From NCBI GenBank assembly GCA_017640785.1, contig JAEPPZ010000007.1, positions 62,001 to 126,000 of the forward strand: a DNA stretch of 64,000 nt, written 5' to 3'. Shown piece after piece: positions 31,331-41,143 of the stretch. The first letter of the stretch is position 1. Each line of letters starts with the position of its first letter. Source of the stretch: Balneola sp. GTDB lineage: Bacteria > Bacteroidota > Rhodothermia > Balneolales > Balneolaceae. The notes under the pieces are model-generated. The model searched no databases, was not told the DNA's origin, and saw nothing but the letters and a program-made list of their open reading frames with translations. Both the position numbers and the translations under genes were made by a program.

Positions 31331-32068
31331 ATGGCTAGACTAGATTACATGGACGTATATTTTTCGGTGCAATCCTTTCAGGAAGAGGATCTGCGTGGAA
31401 AGTCTGCAGTTATTATTGATGTGCTGAGAGCTGCTTCGTCGATGGTGACGGCGCTGAGTAACGGTGCAAAAAAGATCATTCCGGTTGGTGCAATGGAAGA
31501 CGCAGTCCGAATTGCACAAACCATGGACAACAAAGATTATCTGCTTTGTGGAGAACAAAATGGTCATAAGATCGAAGGGTTTCATTTAGGAAACTCACCG
31601 TTGGAGTACACAAAAGATGTAGTAGCGGATAAGACGTTGATCATCAACACGACAAACGGAACCAAGGCGATCAAAAAAGCAGCGCTTGCAAATCGTATGT
31701 ATGTGGGCTGTTTTCTAAATCAGAAAAGTATTTTAAAAGCACTGGAAGATCACGATGATGATGTGGTTTTGATCTGTTCAGGTTGGCAGGGAAAAATGTC
31801 ATTAGAAGACACGTTGTTCGCCGGATCTATTATTTATAAAATGTGCAAAGGAAAGCTTCCAAAGAATACCAAAGACGGAGTAAAAGTCGCTTTCAGTTTA
31901 TATCAGAGCTATAAAGATGAGCTGGAAAAAGCCATTGGAACCAGTGACCATGCAATTCGTCTTAAAGAACTTGTTCCTGACGGGGATATTCCTTTTGTTT
32001 GTGAAGTAGATAAATTTGACGTCCTTCCGGGAATGAAGGATGGAATTTTAATCAATTTGAATGGCTAA
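31331..32068 (+). CDS. comB: 2-phosphosulfolactate phosphatase family protein
   Basis: A 245-residue ComB-family phosphatase. Motifs: KSAVIIDVLRAASSMVTALSNGAKKIIPVG near 25-54, LLCGEQNGHKIEGFHLGNSPLEY and INTTNGTKAI near 104-113. In methanogens ComB makes sulfolactate for coenzyme M; bacterial homologues are common without that pathway, so the substrate here is unknown (sulfolactate metabolism is possible). Its last 8 bases overlap the ftsK start, indicating translational coupling. Confidence 0.88.
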   Translation: MARLDYMDVYFSVQSFQEEDLRGKSAVIIDVLRAASSMVTALSNGAKKIIPVGAMEDAVRIAQTMDNKDYLLCGEQNGHKIEGFHLGNSPLEYTKDVVADKTLIINTTNGTKAIKKAALANRMYVGCFLNQKSILKALEDHDDDVVLICSGWQGKMSLEDTLFAGSIIYKMCKGKLPKNTKDGVKVAFSLYQSYKDELEKAIGTSDHAIRLKELVPDGDIPFVCEVDKFDVLPGMKDGILINLNG

Positions 32069-34604
32069 AAAGAAGTTAAATACAGCCGGAAATTCTAAGG
32101 CAGGTATTGACGATAACCGAAAAGTAGAGATCATTGGAGTGATAATTATTGCTCTGGCGATTTTGCTTGGGTTAAGTATCGTTTCCTATACTCCGGAAGA
32201 TTACCAATATGCGACCAAATTGTCGTTTATGGATCTTTTCAATAAAGATGCATCCTCCAGGTTAGTACAAAACTGGCTTGGACCTGTGGGAGCTTACCTT
32301 TCGCATTTCGTAGTTCACCAACTTTTTGGTTATACCAGTTTTATTTTGGCGGTTCTGATCTTTTTCCAAGGTTGGCACATTTTCAGAAGGCGGAATTATA
32401 AAGATCTGAGCTGGATCACCATTTTGGGTGTTTGGAGTATGATCCTTTTCTCTACTGTTTTGGGGTGGATGAATTTCAATCTTGATTTTCCTGCTGATTC
32501 AGTATGGAGCGGAGCGGCGGGAGTAGCGATCTCAAAAGTGCTTCAGAACTTTACAAGTAGTATCGGGTCGGGAATAATCTTATCACTCTTGGCGATCGTA
32601 ACTTTACTACTGCTTTGGGACAGAGATCTTCAAAAATCTATCGACAACCTGAAATTATGGATCGAAAATGTACAGCATAAACTGGAAGATGCCCGAATCG
32701 CCCGAGCTGAAAAGAAAGAAATTAAAGCGCAGGAAAGAGAAGAGCGCTTAGCCGAAAGAAGAGCAGAACGTGAAGCTGCAAAAGAAGAAAAAGCAGCCAA
32801 GAAAGAAGAGAAAAAGAGTGCTAAAGCTGAAGTTAAAAAAGAAGTTAAAGAACCCGAAGCACCTGCTCCAACGATCGATGACATTGTAGCGAAATCTCAC
32901 GAACAAGATCTGGAACGAATCGAAAAGGAAAAACGAGCTTCCGATGATATCGATAACAGACAAAAGGCGGCTTTAGACAAGAGTTCCAATCTGGAAGAAA
33001 AAGAAGTGCTGGATGAGGATAGCGAAGAGCTGGAAGTTTCGGTATACAAAGGCGAAGGCGATGAGGAAGCCGGAGAAAGAGATCTGGACAAAATAAATCG
33101 GGATAAAGCGAAGGAAGTTCCTGTTATCAGGTATAAGTTCCCGACCATTGATCTTTTAGACGCGCCTGCAGAAGACAGAACAGAAGTTGATCTGGAAGAG
33201 ATCCGGGAAAACAAGCGCATCATCCTGGATAAGCTGAAAAGACACCGAATTGAGATAGTTGGAATTAATGCCATTGTGGGTCCAACAGTAACGCTGTATG
33301 AGCTTGAGCCGGCCCCGGATGTGAAGATCAGTAAGATCGAAAGCTATTCCAATGACTTAAAAATGGCGATGGCTTCAAAAGGGTTACGCATGCTTTCTCC
33401 GATTCCGGGGAAATCTGCAGTTGGGATTGAAGTTCCGAACAGCACGCGCGAGATGGTGTACATCAAGCAGGTCATCAACACCAAAAAATTTGTTGAAACG
33501 GACATGACTTTGCCGGTTGCATTCGGTAAAACGATCGAAAATGAAGTGTTCATGATCGATCTTACAAAAATGCCTCACTTGTTGATGGCGGGAGCAACCG
33601 GTTCCGGAAAATCGGTTGGTGTAAACACTATTATTACCTGTCTGCTGTATAAGTGTGATCCGGAAAATCTGAAATTTGTAATGATCGATCCTAAGAAGAT
33701 CGAATTGGCATTGTATCGCAATATTCAGAATCACTTTTTGGCAATGTTGCCTAATGCAGATGAACCGATTGTAACAGATACCTCAAAGGCGCTGGAAACT
33801 TTAAACAGCGTATGTAAGGAAATGGACGATCGATATGACTTACTGAAAATGGCACTGGTTCGGGATATCAAAGCGTACAACAAGAAATTCAAAGAAGGCG
33901 AACTGGATGAGGAATTAGGTCATCGCCATCTGCCTTATATCGTAGTTATCATCGACGAACTTGCTGACTTAATGATGACAGCCGGAAAACAAATTGAAGA
34001 ACCTATCGCTCGTCTTGCTCAGCTTGCACGAGCTATTGGAATCCATTTGGTGGTTGCAACTCAGCGACCTTCTGTGAATGTAATTACAGGTACAATCAAG
34101 GCTAACTTCCCGGCACGAATTGCTTATCAGGTTGCTTCAAAAGTTGACTCCAGAACTATTCTGGATATGGGTGGAGCTGATCAATTGGTTGGAGCAGGAG
34201 ATATGCTGTTTACCAATGGCGCCGGAATGACCAGACTTCAAAATGCATTTGTATCCACAGAAGAAGTAGAAAGAATAAACTCATTTATTGGCCAACAAGC
34301 GGGATATAAGGAACCATTTCATCTGCCGATAATACAAGAGGACAATGTAGGAATACCTGACCCGTTAGATGATATAGATGAAATGTTTCAGGCTGCAGCT
34401 AAAGTTGTAGTATTGCATCAGCAGGGATCCGTTTCATTATTACAAAGAAAATTAAAGATCGGCTATAACAGAGCCGGCAGAATCATAGATCAATTATTTA
34501 ATGCAGGAATCGTTGGACCATATCAAGGAAGTACCGCACGCGATGTTCTCGTTCAGGAAGAAGAAGAATTACAAGAGATCTTTGATGGCCTTGAAAACCT
34601 CTAG
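32061..34604 (+). CDS. ftsK: DNA translocase FtsK
   Basis: An 847-residue septal DNA pump. Four membrane helices lie in the first 190 residues, then a charged Lys/Glu linker (about 205-350), then the motor domain with Walker A GATGSGKSVG near 510-519, Walker B VVIIDELADLM, and the ATQRPSVNVITG segment. The C-terminal winged-helix gamma domain (VLHQQGSVSLLQRKLKIGYNRAGRIIDQL) binds orienting sequences. It coordinates chromosome segregation and dimer resolution with division. It overlaps comB upstream and lolA downstream (20 bases). Confidence 0.97.
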   Translation: MAKKKLNTAGNSKAGIDDNRKVEIIGVIIIALAILLGLSIVSYTPEDYQYATKLSFMDLFNKDASSRLVQNWLGPVGAYLSHFVVHQLFGYTSFILAVLIFFQGWHIFRRRNYKDLSWITILGVWSMILFSTVLGWMNFNLDFPADSVWSGAAGVAISKVLQNFTSSIGSGIILSLLAIVTLLLLWDRDLQKSIDNLKLWIENVQHKLEDARIARAEKKEIKAQEREERLAERRAEREAAKEEKAAKKEEKKSAKAEVKKEVKEPEAPAPTIDDIVAKSHEQDLERIEKEKRASDDIDNRQKAALDKSSNLEEKEVLDEDSEELEVSVYKGEGDEEAGERDLDKINRDKAKEVPVIRYKFPTIDLLDAPAEDRTEVDLEEIRENKRIILDKLKRHRIEIVGINAIVGPTVTLYELEPAPDVKISKIESYSNDLKMAMASKGLRMLSPIPGKSAVGIEVPNSTREMVYIKQVINTKKFVETDMTLPVAFGKTIENEVFMIDLTKMPHLLMAGATGSGKSVGVNTIITCLLYKCDPENLKFVMIDPKKIELALYRNIQNHFLAMLPNADEPIVTDTSKALETLNSVCKEMDDRYDLLKMALVRDIKAYNKKFKEGELDEELGHRHLPYIVVIIDELADLMMTAGKQIEEPIARLAQLARAIGIHLVVATQRPSVNVITGTIKANFPARIAYQVASKVDSRTILDMGGADQLVGAGDMLFTNGAGMTRLQNAFVSTEEVERINSFIGQQAGYKEPFHLPIIQEDNVGIPDPLDDIDEMFQAAAKVVVLHQQGSVSLLQRKLKIGYNRAGRIIDQLFNAGIVGPYQGSTARDVLVQEEEELQEIFDGLENL

Positions 34605-35199
34605 CCTGATCACATTTCTGATGATCGTTCTTTCGATCTCGGTACAGGCACAAACTAAAGTTTTTCCAAAGCTGAAAGCCAATTTCGAAAACGAAAAGGT
34701 TTTTGTGGCTGATTTCGAACACGTTTATTACGACTCTTACACAAAAGAATCATTAACCAGCCAGGGAAAGATCTGGGTTTCATCAGATAAATACCGATTG
34801 GACAGCGAAAATCAATTGCTGATCGTGGACGGGGAAACTTCCAGAGTTTATGATGAAGTTCGGAACAGGGTTATTGTAAGTGATTATTCTGAAGAAGACG
34901 ATGATTTTGCTCCTTCCAGAATGTTGAATGGAGTAGATTCCACTTATACCATTACGGAAGAAAAAATGGATAACGGCAAAACCAAGATCATCATGAAAAC
35001 AGACGATGATTTTGCCTTATATCTGACGGTTGAGATCATTGTGAATTCTGAAGCAATTCCGATAAGCATTACAGCCTATGATTTTTCAGAAAATGAGATC
35101 GTAACCACATTTAAAAACGGATCTTTTTTGCTTAAAAATGAAGAGTTATTCGTGCTACGCTATCCTCAGGATGCAGAAATAGTTGATACCAGGTACTGA
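34585..35199 (+). CDS. lolA: Outer-membrane lipoprotein carrier LolA-like
   Basis: Encodes 204 residues from the ATG at 34585, which lies inside the end of ftsK; this start gives a signal peptide (MALKTSSLITFLMIVLSISVQAQ). The mature protein follows the LolA fold: FVADFEHVYYDSYTKESLTSQGKIWVSSDKYRLDS, a GETSRVYDE strand, and IPISITAYDFSENEIVTTFKN. LolA ferries lipoproteins across the periplasm after release by LolC/E. A LolC/E-type permease gene is at 60098-61324. The UPF0104 gene follows with a 2-base gap. Confidence 0.85.
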   Translation: MALKTSSLITFLMIVLSISVQAQTKVFPKLKANFENEKVFVADFEHVYYDSYTKESLTSQGKIWVSSDKYRLDSENQLLIVDGETSRVYDEVRNRVIVSDYSEEDDDFAPSRMLNGVDSTYTITEEKMDNGKTKIIMKTDDDFALYLTVEIIVNSEAIPISITAYDFSENEIVTTFKNGSFLLKNEELFVLRYPQDAEIVDTRY

Positions 35200-35201
35200 T
35201 C

Positions 35202-36236
35202 TTGAAAACAGCATTAAAAGTAATTGCAGGAATTCTGATCGCCGGGTTTTTTCTTTGGCTTGCATTCAAAGAAGTAGAATTTGAGCAAATTGTAGAAGCA
35301 TCCAAATCCATGAGCTATGGCTGGATCATTCCGTTTGTTCTGGCTACGCTTACGGCACATTTTATTCGGGCGGAAAGATGGAGATTATTATTTAACGATA
35401 AAGCTAAAACTCCGCACAGAATTACTCTTTTTACAGGTGTGATGGTAGGGTATCTGTCAAATATTCCATTCGCAAGATTGGGAGAAGTTACACGACCTGT
35501 GTATGTAGCTCGTCAGGTTGACGAAAGCAACAGCAAGCTGATCGGAACCATCGTTCTTGAGCGAATTATAGACATGGTGAGTTTGCTTTTGCTGATGACT
35601 TTTGTGGTCATATTCATGGTCTCAGATCCGGAAATACTCAGTAATTTATTTGGGATAGATATCACCGACTCTGAAGTTCTTCTTTCCTTTGCATTTTCTA
35701 TAGGTAAATATTTAGGAATCGCAGTTCTGGGTTTTGCAGTGATCTATTTTATCCTGAGATCTTTAAGCGCAAAAGTAGAGTTTATATCCAAAGGATTTGA
35801 AAAATTCAAAGTGATATCAAAGACGTTTATCGATGGGGTTTTGGCGGTTAAGGAGCTTAAAAACTGGCCGCTTTTTGTTTTATACACCGCGCTGATCTGG
35901 GTGTGTTACATTGCAATGACTTACATTCCATTTTGGATGTTCGACATGCACACCATTTATGATCTTTCTTATGCAGATGCTTTAGTGCTTACGATGGTTT
36001 CTGCAGTAGGAATTATAATCCCGACACCAGGTGGAGTAGGTACTTATCATTTGTTCGTAACCAAGAGTTTATTTCTGCTTTATGCCGTTCCTGAAGCAAT
36101 TGGTTTGGCGTATGGAACCATTACCCATGCCTCAACACTCGCTGTGATCATTATAAGTACACCACTGTTGTTGGTTTTGGATAAGTATATTGCATTAAAG
36201 CATGCGGCTAAAACTGAGGGAACAAGCTCAGAATAA
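35202..36236 (+). CDS. UPF0104/lysylphosphatidylglycerol synthase transmembrane-domain protein
   Basis: A 344-residue membrane protein with eight or nine helices; the only plausible start is the TTG at 35202. Conserved features of the family: HFIRAERWRLLF near 45-56, GYLSNIPFARLGEVTRPVYVAR near 82-103, and GIIIPTPGGVGTYHLF near 265-280. These proteins resemble the flippase domain of MprF and the AglD2 family, and probably move or present lipids. It lies directly after lolA. Confidence 0.82.
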   Translation: MKTALKVIAGILIAGFFLWLAFKEVEFEQIVEASKSMSYGWIIPFVLATLTAHFIRAERWRLLFNDKAKTPHRITLFTGVMVGYLSNIPFARLGEVTRPVYVARQVDESNSKLIGTIVLERIIDMVSLLLLMTFVVIFMVSDPEILSNLFGIDITDSEVLLSFAFSIGKYLGIAVLGFAVIYFILRSLSAKVEFISKGFEKFKVISKTFIDGVLAVKELKNWPLFVLYTALIWVCYIAMTYIPFWMFDMHTIYDLSYADALVLTMVSAVGIIIPTPGGVGTYHLFVTKSLFLLYAVPEAIGLAYGTITHASTLAVIIISTPLLLVLDKYIALKHAAKTEGTSSE

Positions 36237-36313
36237 ATCAGTACATCTTTTGACGTACACAGGTTAACCTTGCTCTAAATTTTTAGTACATTCTTAAAAC
36301 TTCTTTTTTGACG

Positions 36314-38032
36314 ATGAAACGATCCTATTTTGCAACCATCTTACTTCTATTCATCATAAGTCCGGCGCTTTTCGCTCAAACCGGGAATACTCAAAATTCA
36401 TTATTACCTGAAATAGATCCACAGGATATCGAGATCAGAAGTGAGTTCAGAGCCAGATTTCCGGGAATCAGAAGGCAACCGATTTTAGGATTTAATCCCA
36501 AGCCCAGAGTTTTTCGAATCGACCCGAACAGAGTTCCCTTTATGGAATCAGATAAAGAAGCTGTTGCAAGTATTGCTCTCACACAACTAGACAGACCTGA
36601 ACCTCCTGCTAAATCAGTTTTAGAAGACCCATCCAGAACAAATGCTTATATAAAAGCAGGCTTTGGTAGTTTTACGACTCCGGAACTGGAGGCTTATGTG
36701 TTAAGAAGGTTGAATACCGAAAGTATAGCTTCTGTAAATGTAGATTACTCCAGCTCAAGTGGTCATTTAGATGATCAGGATTCCGGCTTCAGGTTTTTTG
36801 ATGTGAACGGCGTTTACGGTACAAAGTTAAAAGGCGGAGCAAAACTGTCAGCCAAAGTTGGTGCATTCAGTGATTTCAATCATCTTTTTGAATTATCAAA
36901 TAATGTGCCTTCAGACAATCCGGGAACTTCCGAAAAAGACTATCAGGGTTTTAATGCAGGATTTATTCTTGAAAACAATACCAATGAACTGGAAGGATGG
37001 GAGTTGTATCTGAATGCTTCGGCGACAGCAATAGATCTTATGGGGCAAAATGCTGCTTTACGGGGAAGTCAGTCAGAGCAATTTGTACAAGCAGGCTTTG
37101 AAAAAGAATGGGCGGGTTCAAAGCTCTATGATGTGCTTAGTGCAAAAGTTGATATTAAGGGTGGAAATTATTCAGCCGAAGGAATCGGAGATAATCAATG
37201 GATAAGTACTTCAGCGACATTTGGATACAGCAGTTTATTCAATTACGCCACAGAAATTGAATTGGAAGGAGGAATAGCGTATCTGTCAGATGGATTCAGA
37301 AGCAAGCCTTTATTGGTCTTAAATTCAGCAATGAATCACACAGTAAAAGAAGGGTTAAACCTGACAGGAAAGATATACGCGCGCCCGGAAATGAAATCTA
37401 TTTGGGAGCATCATCAACAAAACAGGTTTTTGAATACAAGTGCTCAAACTCAGTTTCAATATATATTCGGAGTTGACGGAGGAATAGAATTTAAACCTCT
37501 GGAATCCACCAAGCTCTTTGGAAGCATTTCTTACAAAGCAATTGATAATTATAGTTACTACACAAGAGCTTCGAGAACATTCGGTGGTAATACAGAACAA
37601 ACTTTCTATACAATTAATTACGCTGATGCGTCCAAATTCAGAATGGAGATAGGTGTAACTCAACAAATAGTTTCCGACAAATTCTGGTTTGATGGATTTA
37701 TATATGCACAAAGACCTGAGCTGAAAAACGGAGGAGACATTCCGTTTGAAGAAAGAGTGGGTGCAGAGGGGGTGTTTTCAGTAAAGCCGGTTGATCAGTT
37801 TACAGTAAGTTCATGGGTGCAGTTTATTGGAGAAAGAGAAGGTGGAAATACTTCTAATACGCAAACAATAGATGGTTATCTTCTTTTAAATGGTAGCGCT
37901 GATTACAAGATCAATGAAAAATTTGGCGTTTATTTGAAAGTGTTGAATATTCTGGGACAAAACTATGAGGTTTGGCAAGGTTATGAAGAGCGACCTTTTC
38001 AAATTTTCGGAGGTATTAAAGTAACTTTATAA
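36314..38032 (+). CDS. Outer-membrane beta-barrel protein (TonB receptor-like)
   Basis: Encodes 572 residues from the ATG at 36314, preferred over a TTG six bases upstream. The signal peptide is MKRSYFATILLLFIISPALFAQ. The rest alternates polar and hydrophobic residues with many YxGFG-, FNAGF- and GYSSLF-like strands and ends in ...IFGGIKVTL, a typical barrel C-terminus. No plug domain or TonB box is visible, so a transporter role is uncertain. It resembles the TonB-receptor-like barrels of Bacteroidota; ligand unknown. Possibly served by ExbB/ExbD/TonB encoded nearby. Confidence 0.7.
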   Translation: MKRSYFATILLLFIISPALFAQTGNTQNSLLPEIDPQDIEIRSEFRARFPGIRRQPILGFNPKPRVFRIDPNRVPFMESDKEAVASIALTQLDRPEPPAKSVLEDPSRTNAYIKAGFGSFTTPELEAYVLRRLNTESIASVNVDYSSSSGHLDDQDSGFRFFDVNGVYGTKLKGGAKLSAKVGAFSDFNHLFELSNNVPSDNPGTSEKDYQGFNAGFILENNTNELEGWELYLNASATAIDLMGQNAALRGSQSEQFVQAGFEKEWAGSKLYDVLSAKVDIKGGNYSAEGIGDNQWISTSATFGYSSLFNYATEIELEGGIAYLSDGFRSKPLLVLNSAMNHTVKEGLNLTGKIYARPEMKSIWEHHQQNRFLNTSAQTQFQYIFGVDGGIEFKPLESTKLFGSISYKAIDNYSYYTRASRTFGGNTEQTFYTINYADASKFRMEIGVTQQIVSDKFWFDGFIYAQRPELKNGGDIPFEERVGAEGVFSVKPVDQFTVSSWVQFIGEREGGNTSNTQTIDGYLLLNGSADYKINEKFGVYLKVLNILGQNYEVWQGYEERPFQIFGGIKVTL

Positions 38033-38035
38033 GCT

Positions 38036-38233
38036 ATGACGAACGATTTTTTAAAAGCATTTGGGTTAACAATTCGTGATCAGATCATCATGAAAAATTC
38101 TGTTGAAATAAAAGGTCTGGGTACTTTTAAGGCAGAACACACAAGCCAGCAACAGGAAAGAAAGGGAGACGGAAAACTCGTAATGCTTCCTCCGAAAGAC
38201 AGTATTGAATTCAAAGCTGATATGGGGGAATAA
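38036..38233 (+). CDS. Small HU-fold (HU-CCDC81-like) protein
   Basis: A 65-residue protein, 3 bases after the barrel gene. VEIKGLGTFKAEHTSQQQERKGDGKLVMLPPKDSIEFKADM matches the beta-arm half of HU/IHF proteins (G.G.F...R......G....P....FKA), but the first helix of HU is missing and the DNA-contacting arm is short. It could be a protein-interaction HU fold rather than a DNA binder. It probably pairs with the HU-like N-terminus of the next gene product, whose start follows after 2 bases. Confidence 0.65.
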   Translation: MTNDFLKAFGLTIRDQIIMKNSVEIKGLGTFKAEHTSQQQERKGDGKLVMLPPKDSIEFKADMGE

Positions 38234-38235
38234 CA

Positions 38236-39993
38236 ATGCTGATAGATAACGAAAAGTTTATTGCCTTACTTGCTGATAATTCCGGAATAGAAAAAGAGAA
38301 AGTTGAGAAGTACTTGGAAGAGCTTATAAGCGAGATGAAGGCTTCTTTTGATGAAGGGGAAGGATATGAAGTGGAAGGGTTTGGGATTTTCAGCAAACTA
38401 GGATCAAATATACTGTTTATCCCATCTGATGAGCTGGAAACAGAGATCAATTATAAGTACGTGGGCATGGAGCCCATCGAACTTCCGGGAGGAGCACAAC
38501 AGCAAGAACCTGAGGCGCCGGAAGATGAAGACGAAAATCCTATTCAGGGTATTCTTGATGGTGGAAAAATTGAAGAACGGGAAGAGTACGAAGACCCGTT
38601 TGCCGAGTTGTTTAATGAAGCTGAGGAGCATGAGAAAGCAGAAAAGGAGCAGGCTGAAAAAGGAGATCTCAGCGAAGAGGAAATTGAAGCTGTTGTTGAA
38701 GAAGAGATAGAAAGCGAAGACACTGAAGAAATAATTGCTGAAGAACCCGAGAAAGAAGAAGAGCCGGAAGAGGCTTTAGAAGATACGCTTAAAGACATAT
38801 TTGGTTCAGACGAAACTGAAGAAGAAACAGAAACAGAAGAGCCTGAACCGGAAGAGGAGTCTGCGCCGGGTCCTGAAAATTGGGGTATAGATGCGCATAA
38901 AGAAGAAGAACAGGAAGGTGCTTTTTCAGGTTTGCTGGGAGATGCAGAAGAAGAACCCGAATTAATTGATGAAGATGACATTTTTGCTTCAGAAGAAGAG
39001 ATCAATTCTGAGGAGGATGTTTTTGAAGCAGAGGAAGAACTTCAGCAAGAAGAAAATGAGTCTGAAGAAGAAACAGATGAGGAATTAGATTTCTCTGCAC
39101 TGGGTGATGATGAATCTGAACAAGATTTCGACGATCCATTTGATGAGCTTATTGAAGAAGATGATGATGAAGATTTTGTACCTGTTGTAACAAATGTATC
39201 TTCAGGTAAAGCTTCTAAAAAGGAAGCTGGTGAGGAGAAAACCGAAGAAGACGACGGTAAAACAGAGAAAAAGAGTAGAACTTTGAAAAGTCCAAGAGAC
39301 AGAAAGCAAAGTTCTCCGGTTTTCTTATATATGATTCTGGCACTGATACTATTGGGAGGAACCGGATATCTTTTAGCGTATTTTGGTGTTGTCAATATTG
39401 AAGGAATTACTCCATCGTCAGCTTCAACACAAATAGCGCAGAATAGCCCGCCGGTAACACAGCCTGAAAGTACGCCCCCACAAACATCAGAAGAAGAGGA
39501 GCAACCGGTAAAAGAAGTGCCGGAGGTTGAAACGAGCAGTGAAAGTGCTGTAATTGAAACAGAAGAAAATAACGGAAGCTCTTCTAATCCCGAATCTGAA
39601 ATAACTGAAGAAGAAACACCCCGAAATCAAGAAAACGATATAGCGCCACTAGTTGCTGATGAAAAAGCTCCGGGCGATGGAGGTATTATTTCTCCGGTTA
39701 ATATTCAGGCAGAAGCAGAAGTTTATGGGCTAAACGGAACGGCGACCGAAGCTGGGAACAATGGCTATACAATTGTGCTATATACATTAAGCCGGAAGTC
39801 CGGAGCAGACGCACAGTTTGAAAAATTATCGAAAGAAGGCTTTCGGGTAATTATTAAGGAAAAGCCATCACAGGAATTCGGTGCGTTATACAGAGTAAGC
39901 ATTGGACAATTTGAGTCACTGGCAGATGCAGCTGTTGCTGCTGAAAAAGTTGATTCTGAAATACTTGGAAATTATATCATTACAAAAATTTAA
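38236..39993 (+). CDS. HU-CCDC81-like, acidic, single-TM SPOR-domain protein
   Basis: A 585-residue protein with four parts: an HU-like N-terminal domain (1-75; IEKEKVEKYLEELISEM and VEGFGIFSKLG), a long Glu/Asp-rich low-complexity segment (about 85-345), one membrane helix (about 361-382, PVFLYMILALILLGGTGYLL) and a periplasmic part ending in a SPOR domain (about 507-585; YTIVLYTLSRKSGADAQFEKL, YRVSIGQFESLADA). SPOR domains bind denuded septal peptidoglycan. Inference: it links a cytoplasmic HU-fold partner to the division site. Next to ftsK and Tol/Ton-like genes. Confidence 0.8.
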   Translation: MLIDNEKFIALLADNSGIEKEKVEKYLEELISEMKASFDEGEGYEVEGFGIFSKLGSNILFIPSDELETEINYKYVGMEPIELPGGAQQQEPEAPEDEDENPIQGILDGGKIEEREEYEDPFAELFNEAEEHEKAEKEQAEKGDLSEEEIEAVVEEEIESEDTEEIIAEEPEKEEEPEEALEDTLKDIFGSDETEEETETEEPEPEEESAPGPENWGIDAHKEEEQEGAFSGLLGDAEEEPELIDEDDIFASEEEINSEEDVFEAEEELQQEENESEEETDEELDFSALGDDESEQDFDDPFDELIEEDDDEDFVPVVTNVSSGKASKKEAGEEKTEEDDGKTEKKSRTLKSPRDRKQSSPVFLYMILALILLGGTGYLLAYFGVVNIEGITPSSASTQIAQNSPPVTQPESTPPQTSEEEEQPVKEVPEVETSSESAVIETEENNGSSSNPESEITEEETPRNQENDIAPLVADEKAPGDGGIISPVNIQAEAEVYGLNGTATEAGNNGYTIVLYTLSRKSGADAQFEKLSKEGFRVIIKEKPSQEFGALYRVSIGQFESLADAAVAAEKVDSEILGNYIITKI

Positions 39994-40006
39994 ACACTTC
40001 ATTTAC

Positions 40007-40714
40007 ATGAACACCCTTCTTTTACTATTTCAAGATTCAACCGCAGTTGCTGATTCGTTAGCACTGGCACTTGAAGGAGAAACAATCACATTATTCGATC
40101 TTTTAATTGAAGGTGGGGTTTTAATGATCCCGATCTTCGTGCTATTTATGCTTTCTATGTACGTAATTGTAGAACGTTGGCGAGCATTGAATCGATCGCA
40201 TACGGATACAGATAGATTTTTAAGTTCTGTTGAAGGTATGTTAAAGTCAGGGAAACAGTCTGATGCAATGGCATATTGTGATGATCATGACAAGCCGCTG
40301 TCTAGAATTATTAAAGCCGGGATCAAACGGTTAGGTCGCCCGATTCGAGATATCGAAGATGCCATTGATAATGCCGGGAAAAAGGAAATTTTCTTTCTTG
40401 AAAAAAGAATGAATTGGTTAGCAACTATTGCAGGCGTGGCCCCACTATTGGGTTTTACCGGAACGGTAACAGGTATGATCGAGGCTTTCATGGATATTCA
40501 ATCCCTTCAGGGAAATGTTAATCCTAGCGAATTAGCCGGAGGTATTTGGGAAGCACTTATTACTACTGCCGCTGGTTTAATCGTTGGTTTGATAGCATTT
40601 GGATTCTATAACTTTTTATTAGGTAAAATAAACAGGTCCATTTTTGAACTTGAAAATGCATCCGCAGATTTTATGGATCTGCTTCAATCACCGGCACCTA
40701 AAAAGCAGGCATAA
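40007..40714 (+). CDS. exbB: ExbB/TolQ-type proton channel subunit
   Basis: Encodes 235 residues from the ATG at 40007; the frame upstream overlaps the SPOR gene and is not needed. Three membrane helices: MIPIFVLFMLSMYVIVERWRAL near 41-62, MNWLATIAGVAPLLGFTGTVTGMIEAF in the middle (the MotA/TolQ/ExbB signature with the pore-lining Thr), and AGGIWEALITTAAGLIVGLIAFGFYN. With ExbD it converts the proton gradient into work on TonB or TolA. Next gene follows after 2 bases. Confidence 0.93.
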   Translation: MNTLLLLFQDSTAVADSLALALEGETITLFDLLIEGGVLMIPIFVLFMLSMYVIVERWRALNRSHTDTDRFLSSVEGMLKSGKQSDAMAYCDDHDKPLSRIIKAGIKRLGRPIRDIEDAIDNAGKKEIFFLEKRMNWLATIAGVAPLLGFTGTVTGMIEAFMDIQSLQGNVNPSELAGGIWEALITTAAGLIVGLIAFGFYNFLLGKINRSIFELENASADFMDLLQSPAPKKQA

Positions 40715-40716
40715 TT

Positions 40717-41133
40717 ATGGCACGCGATTTTAGACGAGGAGATAAAAGGTTAACCCCGTTATCACTATTCTCTCAATCTTCATTGACAGATATAGTGTTG
40801 CTGTTATTGATCTTCTTTTTGCTTACTTCTTCTTTCGTAACAAACTTTGGAATAAAAGTGAATATTCCGCAAGCAGAGTCCGGATCAACTACTCAGAATG
40901 AGTTTATTTCTGTCGCAATTACTAAAGAAGGCGAGTTTTATGTGGATGGAGACTTAACTGCAAGAGCTTCTTTAGCTCTTCAGATCAGAGCAGCACGCAA
41001 TAATAAGCAGAGTCAAACGATTATACTACGTGCCGATAAGGATGCGAAAGTAGATGATGCGGTAAGAGTTATGAATATTGGTAAGGCTTTGAATTTAAAA
41101 CTGGTAATGGCGACAGAGCAAAGCTCATTATAA
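40717..41133 (+). CDS. exbD: ExbD/TolR-type subunit
   Basis: A 138-residue protein with one N-terminal membrane helix that contains the conserved proton-carrying Asp (SSLTDIVLLLLIFFLLTSSF, Asp near residue 26) followed by a periplasmic domain (VNIPQAESG, IILRADKDAKVDDAVRVMNI). Forms the channel with ExbB. Between exbB and the tonB-like gene in one operon. Confidence 0.93.
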   Translation: MARDFRRGDKRLTPLSLFSQSSLTDIVLLLLIFFLLTSSFVTNFGIKVNIPQAESGSTTQNEFISVAITKEGEFYVDGDLTARASLALQIRAARNNKQSQTIILRADKDAKVDDAVRVMNIGKALNLKLVMATEQSSL

Positions 41134-41143
41134 TTTAATTAGG

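Noticed and set aside
32630-33274. Antisense frames over the charged linker of ftsK
   Set aside because: Same low-complexity effect as above; the sense frame is unambiguously FtsK.
38404-39395. Long frames antisense to the acidic HU/SPOR gene
   Set aside because: GAA/GAG-rich codons read backwards give Ser/Phe-rich open frames; no motif, no start signal and full overlap with a well-supported gene.
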